64,000 nucleotides of DNA from an uncultured Loktanella sp. GTDB lineage: Bacteria; Pseudomonadota; Alphaproteobacteria; Rhodobacterales; Rhodobacteraceae. The stretch is taken from assembly GCA_937132065.1 (NCBI GenBank), contig CAKZNT010000013.1, positions 1 through 64,000 on the forward strand, given 5' to 3'. Positions 60,202 to 64,000 of this stretch are shown here, piece by piece. Both the position numbers and the translations under genes were made by a program. The first letter of the stretch is position 1; the number at the start of each line of letters is the position of its first letter. The notes under the pieces were generated by a model that was given only the letters and a program-made list of their open reading frames with translations, did not search any database and had not been told where the DNA came from.

Positions 60202-60906
60202 ATGTCAGTAGAAAAAGTCGCGCTTATCACCGCAGGCGGAAGTGGCATGGGCGCAGACGGCGCACGCCAGTTGGCCGCTGACGGGTTCAAGGTTGGTATC
60301 TTGTCATCGTCGGGCAAAGGCGAGGCGCTTGGTGTGGAATTGGGCGGATTTGGCGTCACTGGGTCCAACACCGATCCCGACGCCCTTGCCGCCTTGGTTG
60401 ATGGCGCCGTCAAGCGGTGGGGCCGTGTGGATACGCTGGTGAATTCAGCAGGCCATGGCCCCAAGGGACCAGTGCTGGAGATTTCGGATGACGATTGGCA
60501 CATGGGCATGGAGGTGTATCTGATGAACGTCATTCGCCCCACGCGGCTGGTCACGCCGCTTATGCAGGCGCAGGGTGGCGGGTCGATCATCAACATCTCT
60601 ACATTCGCCGCCTTCGAGCCTGATCCGCTTTTCCCGACGTCTGGTGTGTTTCGCGCGGGGCTTGCTGCATTTACCAAGCTCTATTCCGACAAATATGCCG
60701 CCGATAATATCCGCATGAACAATGTCTTGCCCGGTTTTATCGACAGCCTGCCCGAGACCGAAGATCGCAGGGCGCGTATTCCGATGGGGCGCTACGGGCG
60801 CGCGCAAGAGGTCTCTGCGGTGATTTCCCTGCTTGCCTCGGAAGGTGGCGGCTACATGACAGGGCAAAACCTGCGCATTGACGGCGGTTTGACCCGTGCC
60901 GTCTGA
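60202..60906 (+). CDS. Short-chain dehydrogenase/reductase
   Basis: ALITAGGSGMGADGARQLAADG, LVNSAGHGP, GGYMTGQNLRIDGGLTR; divergent from the LysR gene. Confidence 0.9.
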   Translation: MSVEKVALITAGGSGMGADGARQLAADGFKVGILSSSGKGEALGVELGGFGVTGSNTDPDALAALVDGAVKRWGRVDTLVNSAGHGPKGPVLEISDDDWHMGMEVYLMNVIRPTRLVTPLMQAQGGGSIINISTFAAFEPDPLFPTSGVFRAGLAAFTKLYSDKYAADNIRMNNVLPGFIDSLPETEDRRARIPMGRYGRAQEVSAVISLLASEGGGYMTGQNLRIDGGLTRAV

Positions 60907-61156
60907 CGCAGCGGTGCAATCCCCGCGATTCGACCGCTGCGTCTTTGCGGTCAAATGGGGCGCGTCGATCATTCAGATCATGGGCTACACGGCCACGGGC
61001 TTCGGGTGGACCCCGTGGAACCTTTACCTGTTCCTGATCGGCGTTCTGGGCTGGTTTGCGGTGGGCGCAATGTGGAACGACAAGGCGTTGATGCTGGTGC
61101 ATCTTGTTGCACTTGGGGCAATGATTGCGGGGATGGTTAGCGGATCATCGTCGTAA
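60896..61156 (+). CDS. Small membrane protein (DUF6552-like), GTG start
   Basis: RFDRCVFAVKWGASIIQIMGYTATGFGWTPWNLYLFLIGVLGWFAVGAMWNDKALMLVHLVAL. Confidence 0.65.
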   Translation: MPSDAAVQSPRFDRCVFAVKWGASIIQIMGYTATGFGWTPWNLYLFLIGVLGWFAVGAMWNDKALMLVHLVALGAMIAGMVSGSSS

Positions 61157-61198
61157 CGCCCCTTGACCCCGCGCCCCCTTTGGCGTGACACCTGCCTT

Positions 61199-63610
61199 AT
61201 GACAGCCCTGCCCATTGATCCCATTCTGCCCGATCTCGTCGCCGCGTTGCGCACCCACGGTCGCGCCGTGCTGCAAGCCCCGCCGGGCGCGGGCAAGACG
61301 ACCCGTGTGCCGCTGGCCATGTTGGACGAGAACCTGACCACAGGGCGCATCATCATGCTCGAGCCACGCCGCCTTGCCACCCGCGCCGCCGCCGAGCGGC
61401 TGGCCGAGACGCTGGGCGAAAAGGTTGGCGAAACCATCGGCTACAGGATGCGCGGCGAAACAGCCGTCAGCAAGGCCACCCGCGTCGAGGTCGTCACCGA
61501 GGGCATCCTGACCCGCATGATCCAGTCTGACCCCGAACTGGCGGGCATCGGCGCGATTGTCTTTGACGAGTTTCACGAACGCTCGCTTAACGCTGATCTG
61601 GGCCTCGCCCTTGCGTGGGAAATCCGCGAGGCGCTGCGCCCCGATCTGTTGATCCTTGTCATGTCTGCCACGCTTGATGCGGGGCCAGTGGCCGAGATGC
61701 TGGACGGCGCGCCTGTGCTGACGTCAGAGGGGCGCGCCTTTCCAGTGAGCACCGTGCACCTGCCCAAGGCCACCCCCAAAACCACCCGCTTTGAGGCCGC
61801 AACCGCCGATCTGGTCGTGCAGGCCATCGGTGAGACTACGGGCGGTGTTCTGGTGTTTTTACCCGGAGAAGGCGAGATAAGACGGGTCGAGGCCGCCCTC
61901 AAGGGGCGGCTACCTGCCGATTGCACCCTGCGCCCTCTTTACGGCGCACTCCCATTTGCCGCGCAACGCGCCGCAATTGCCCCAAGCGCCACAGGTCGCA
62001 AAATCGTGCTCTCGACGTCAATCGCCGAGACATCGCTTACGATCGCAGACATCCGCGTTGTCGTGGATGCAGGGCGTGCGCGGCGCGCCCGTTTTGACCC
62101 CGCCTCCGGCATGTCGCGCCTTGTGACCGAACGCGTCAGCCGCGCCGAAGCAACCCAGCGCGCAGGTCGCGCCGGTCGTGTGGCCGAGGGGCACTGCTAC
62201 AAGCTCTGGACCAAGGGCGAAGATGGTGCTTTGCCCGCCTTCCCGCCCGCTGAAATCGAAGCGGCCGATCTGGCCCCGCTTGCGTTAGAGTTGGCCCAGT
62301 GGGGCAGCGACGATCTGGCCTTTCTCACGCCACCGCCCGAGGGCACGCTGGCCGAGGCCCGCCGCCTGCTCGTGTCGCTTGGTGCGCTCGATCAAGGGGC
62401 GCGTATCACCGCGCATGGCCGCGCGATTGCCGCCCTGCCGCTTCACCCCCGTTTGGCGCATATGCTTTTGATCGCAGGCGCGCAGGCCGCCCCGCTTGCC
62501 GCCCTTTTGGCCGCGCGTGATCCCTTGTGCGGCGCGCCTGTCGATCTGGCCTTGCGGATTGCGGCACTGAAAGGGCGTTATGACGGGCCTGGCCAAATCA
62601 ACCACGCCGCTGCCGCCCAGATCAAGGGCGAGATTTCCCGCCTTTCCAAAGGGTTGCCAAAGGTCGCCCCCCTGCCCTTGGCCGCGATGGCGGCACTTGC
62701 CTATCCCGATCGCGTTGGTTTGCGCCGCAAGGGAAGCGCGCCGCGCTATGTCTTGTCTGGCGGCAAAGGGGCCATTCTTGACGCCGCTGATCCGCTTGCG
62801 GGGCAACGGCTGATTGTGGCGACAGACCTTGACGGGGACACCCGCGAGGCCCGCATCCGGCAAGCCGCGCAAATCAGCGAGGCAGCCCTGCGCGATTTGT
62901 TTGCCGATCAGATCAGGTGGATCAATGTCTGTGCATGGTCGCGCCGTGACGGCAAGGTTCTGATGCGCCGTCAGGAACAATTCGGCGCGCTTGTGCTGGA
63001 GGATCGCCACTGGGCAGATGCGCCCGATGACGCCGTGGCGCGTGCGATGCTTGACGGGGTGCGTCAGTTGGGGCTCAAGCCCTCGCCAGCCGCCAACAGG
63101 TTTCGCGCCCGCGTGGCCTTGGCCCAAGAACTGCCTGCGATGGATGACGCGACATTGCTCGCCACGCTCGACGACTGGCTGCTGCCCCATTTGTCTGGCC
63201 TGACATCGACAGCCGACTGGAAGGCGTTTGACATTCTACCCGCCTTGCGCGCCTTGCTTGACTGGGACCAAACGCAGCGGCTCGACAAACTGGCCCCTGC
63301 CCATTTTACCACGCCGCTGGGGCGCAAAATCCCGATTGATTATGACGGTGAAGCCCCCGCGATCACGCTGCGCCTGCAAGAAATGTTCGGGCAAACGGTG
63401 CATCCGACCGTAGGCCAGACCCCGCTGCGCGTGACGCTCTTGTCGCCCGCCCAAAAGCCGGTGCAGGTCACGCAAGACATCGTCGGGTTCTGGGCCAGCT
63501 CCTATAGTGACGTGCGCCGCGACATGCGCGGGCGCTATCCACGCCATCCGTGGCCCGAAGATCCGACCCAAGCCGACCCCACTTTGCGCGCAAAACCGCG
63601 CGGAACCTGA
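61199..63610 (+). CDS. hrpB: ATP-dependent helicase HrpB
   Basis: LQAPPGAGKTTRVPLAML, FDEFHERSLNADLGLAL, ATQRAGRAGRVAEGHCYKLW. Confidence 0.96.
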   Translation: MTALPIDPILPDLVAALRTHGRAVLQAPPGAGKTTRVPLAMLDENLTTGRIIMLEPRRLATRAAAERLAETLGEKVGETIGYRMRGETAVSKATRVEVVTEGILTRMIQSDPELAGIGAIVFDEFHERSLNADLGLALAWEIREALRPDLLILVMSATLDAGPVAEMLDGAPVLTSEGRAFPVSTVHLPKATPKTTRFEAATADLVVQAIGETTGGVLVFLPGEGEIRRVEAALKGRLPADCTLRPLYGALPFAAQRAAIAPSATGRKIVLSTSIAETSLTIADIRVVVDAGRARRARFDPASGMSRLVTERVSRAEATQRAGRAGRVAEGHCYKLWTKGEDGALPAFPPAEIEAADLAPLALELAQWGSDDLAFLTPPPEGTLAEARRLLVSLGALDQGARITAHGRAIAALPLHPRLAHMLLIAGAQAAPLAALLAARDPLCGAPVDLALRIAALKGRYDGPGQINHAAAAQIKGEISRLSKGLPKVAPLPLAAMAALAYPDRVGLRRKGSAPRYVLSGGKGAILDAADPLAGQRLIVATDLDGDTREARIRQAAQISEAALRDLFADQIRWINVCAWSRRDGKVLMRRQEQFGALVLEDRHWADAPDDAVARAMLDGVRQLGLKPSPAANRFRARVALAQELPAMDDATLLATLDDWLLPHLSGLTSTADWKAFDILPALRALLDWDQTQRLDKLAPAHFTTPLGRKIPIDYDGEAPAITLRLQEMFGQTVHPTVGQTPLRVTLLSPAQKPVQVTQDIVGFWASSYSDVRRDMRGRYPRHPWPEDPTQADPTLRAKPRGT

Positions 63611-63691
63611 CCCGAGAGGGACCGTGATTTGCCATTCCAGAAACCTTATGTTAATAAAAGTGCAATAAAATAAGACTATTGGCAGGTTTAC

Positions 63692-64000
63692 ATGACTTCG
63701 ATGATCCGATCCTTCTGGTCGGGCGCGCTGCGTCCGATGTTTCAACGCCCTCCCGCGCTGCAGTTGGCCGCGCTTTGTCACCGCACCACGGAAGCGGGCA
63801 AAGAGGTGTTGCTGGTGACATCCTCCTCGGGGCGCTGGATCTTGCCAAAGGGCTGGCCAATCGACGGTATGACCGCCGCAGAAGCCGCCGCGCAAGAAGC
63901 TTGGGAAGAAGGTGGCGTTAAGGCGTCCAAGGTTGCCAAGTCCTCGCTTGGCTCGTTCTTTTCACGCAAAACATACACCAGTGGCCGCTCCGAACCCTGT
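63692..64000 (+). CDS. NUDIX hydrolase, truncated by the window end
   Basis: Translated by hand: MTSMIRSFWSGALRPMFQ...LLVTSSSGRWILPKGWPIDGMTAAEAAAQEAWEEGGVKA; NUDIX box; missing from the ORF track because it runs off the window. Confidence 0.85.
   Translation, partial: MTSMIRSFWSGALRPMFQRPPALQLAALCHRTTEAGKEVLLVTSSSGRWILPKGWPIDGMTAAEAAAQEAWEEGGVKASKVAKSSLGSFFSRKTYTSGRSEPC

Noticed and set aside
62285-63190. 301-aa minus-strand ORF inside hrpB
   Set aside because: Antisense to a clear helicase gene; long antisense ORFs are expected from codon bias in GC-rich DNA and the translation shows no recognisable domain.

Overview
The window looks like a chromosomal segment from an alphaproteobacterium, probably Rhodobacteraceae/roseobacter group. 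This is judged from protein families and gene order only; no search was run. Most of it is housekeeping and core metabolism: infA/maf/yacG/RNase E-G, hisD-murA, pyrD, a beta-oxidation block with two MerR regulators, a cdd-deoA-deoB-add-upp nucleoside salvage operon, maeB, prpE, nadK, glyA, lepA, meaB, rpmB, hrpB. There are three tRNA genes (Phe-GAA, Thr-GGT, Gly-TCC). Four accessory spots stand out. (1) At 1-1.3 kb, an HNH-like gene and a helically phased array of TGTGCTAG repeats sit against the 3' end of tRNA-Phe, which looks like the edge of an integrated element. (2) At 7.9-12.3 kb there is a surface-glycan module: two paralogous HCKSGADRTG phosphatases flanking a Kdo-transferase, then a pyruvyl transferase and a rare GT29 (sialyltransferase-like) gene. 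(3) At 51.0-52.8 kb there is an orphan BrnA-like RHH gene with three GCGTGCAC operators spaced exactly 11 bp apart, then an almost 200-bp string of perfect nested hairpins, an AT-rich orphan membrane-protein gene, and a tandem pair of 72-bp repeats reaching into the 3' end of lepA. (4) At 54.7-55.5 kb there is a NERD plus topoisomerase-zinc-finger protein. A 21-bp palindromic repeat recurs directly after two unrelated stop codons. No CRISPR array, rRNA, transposase or integrase gene was seen.
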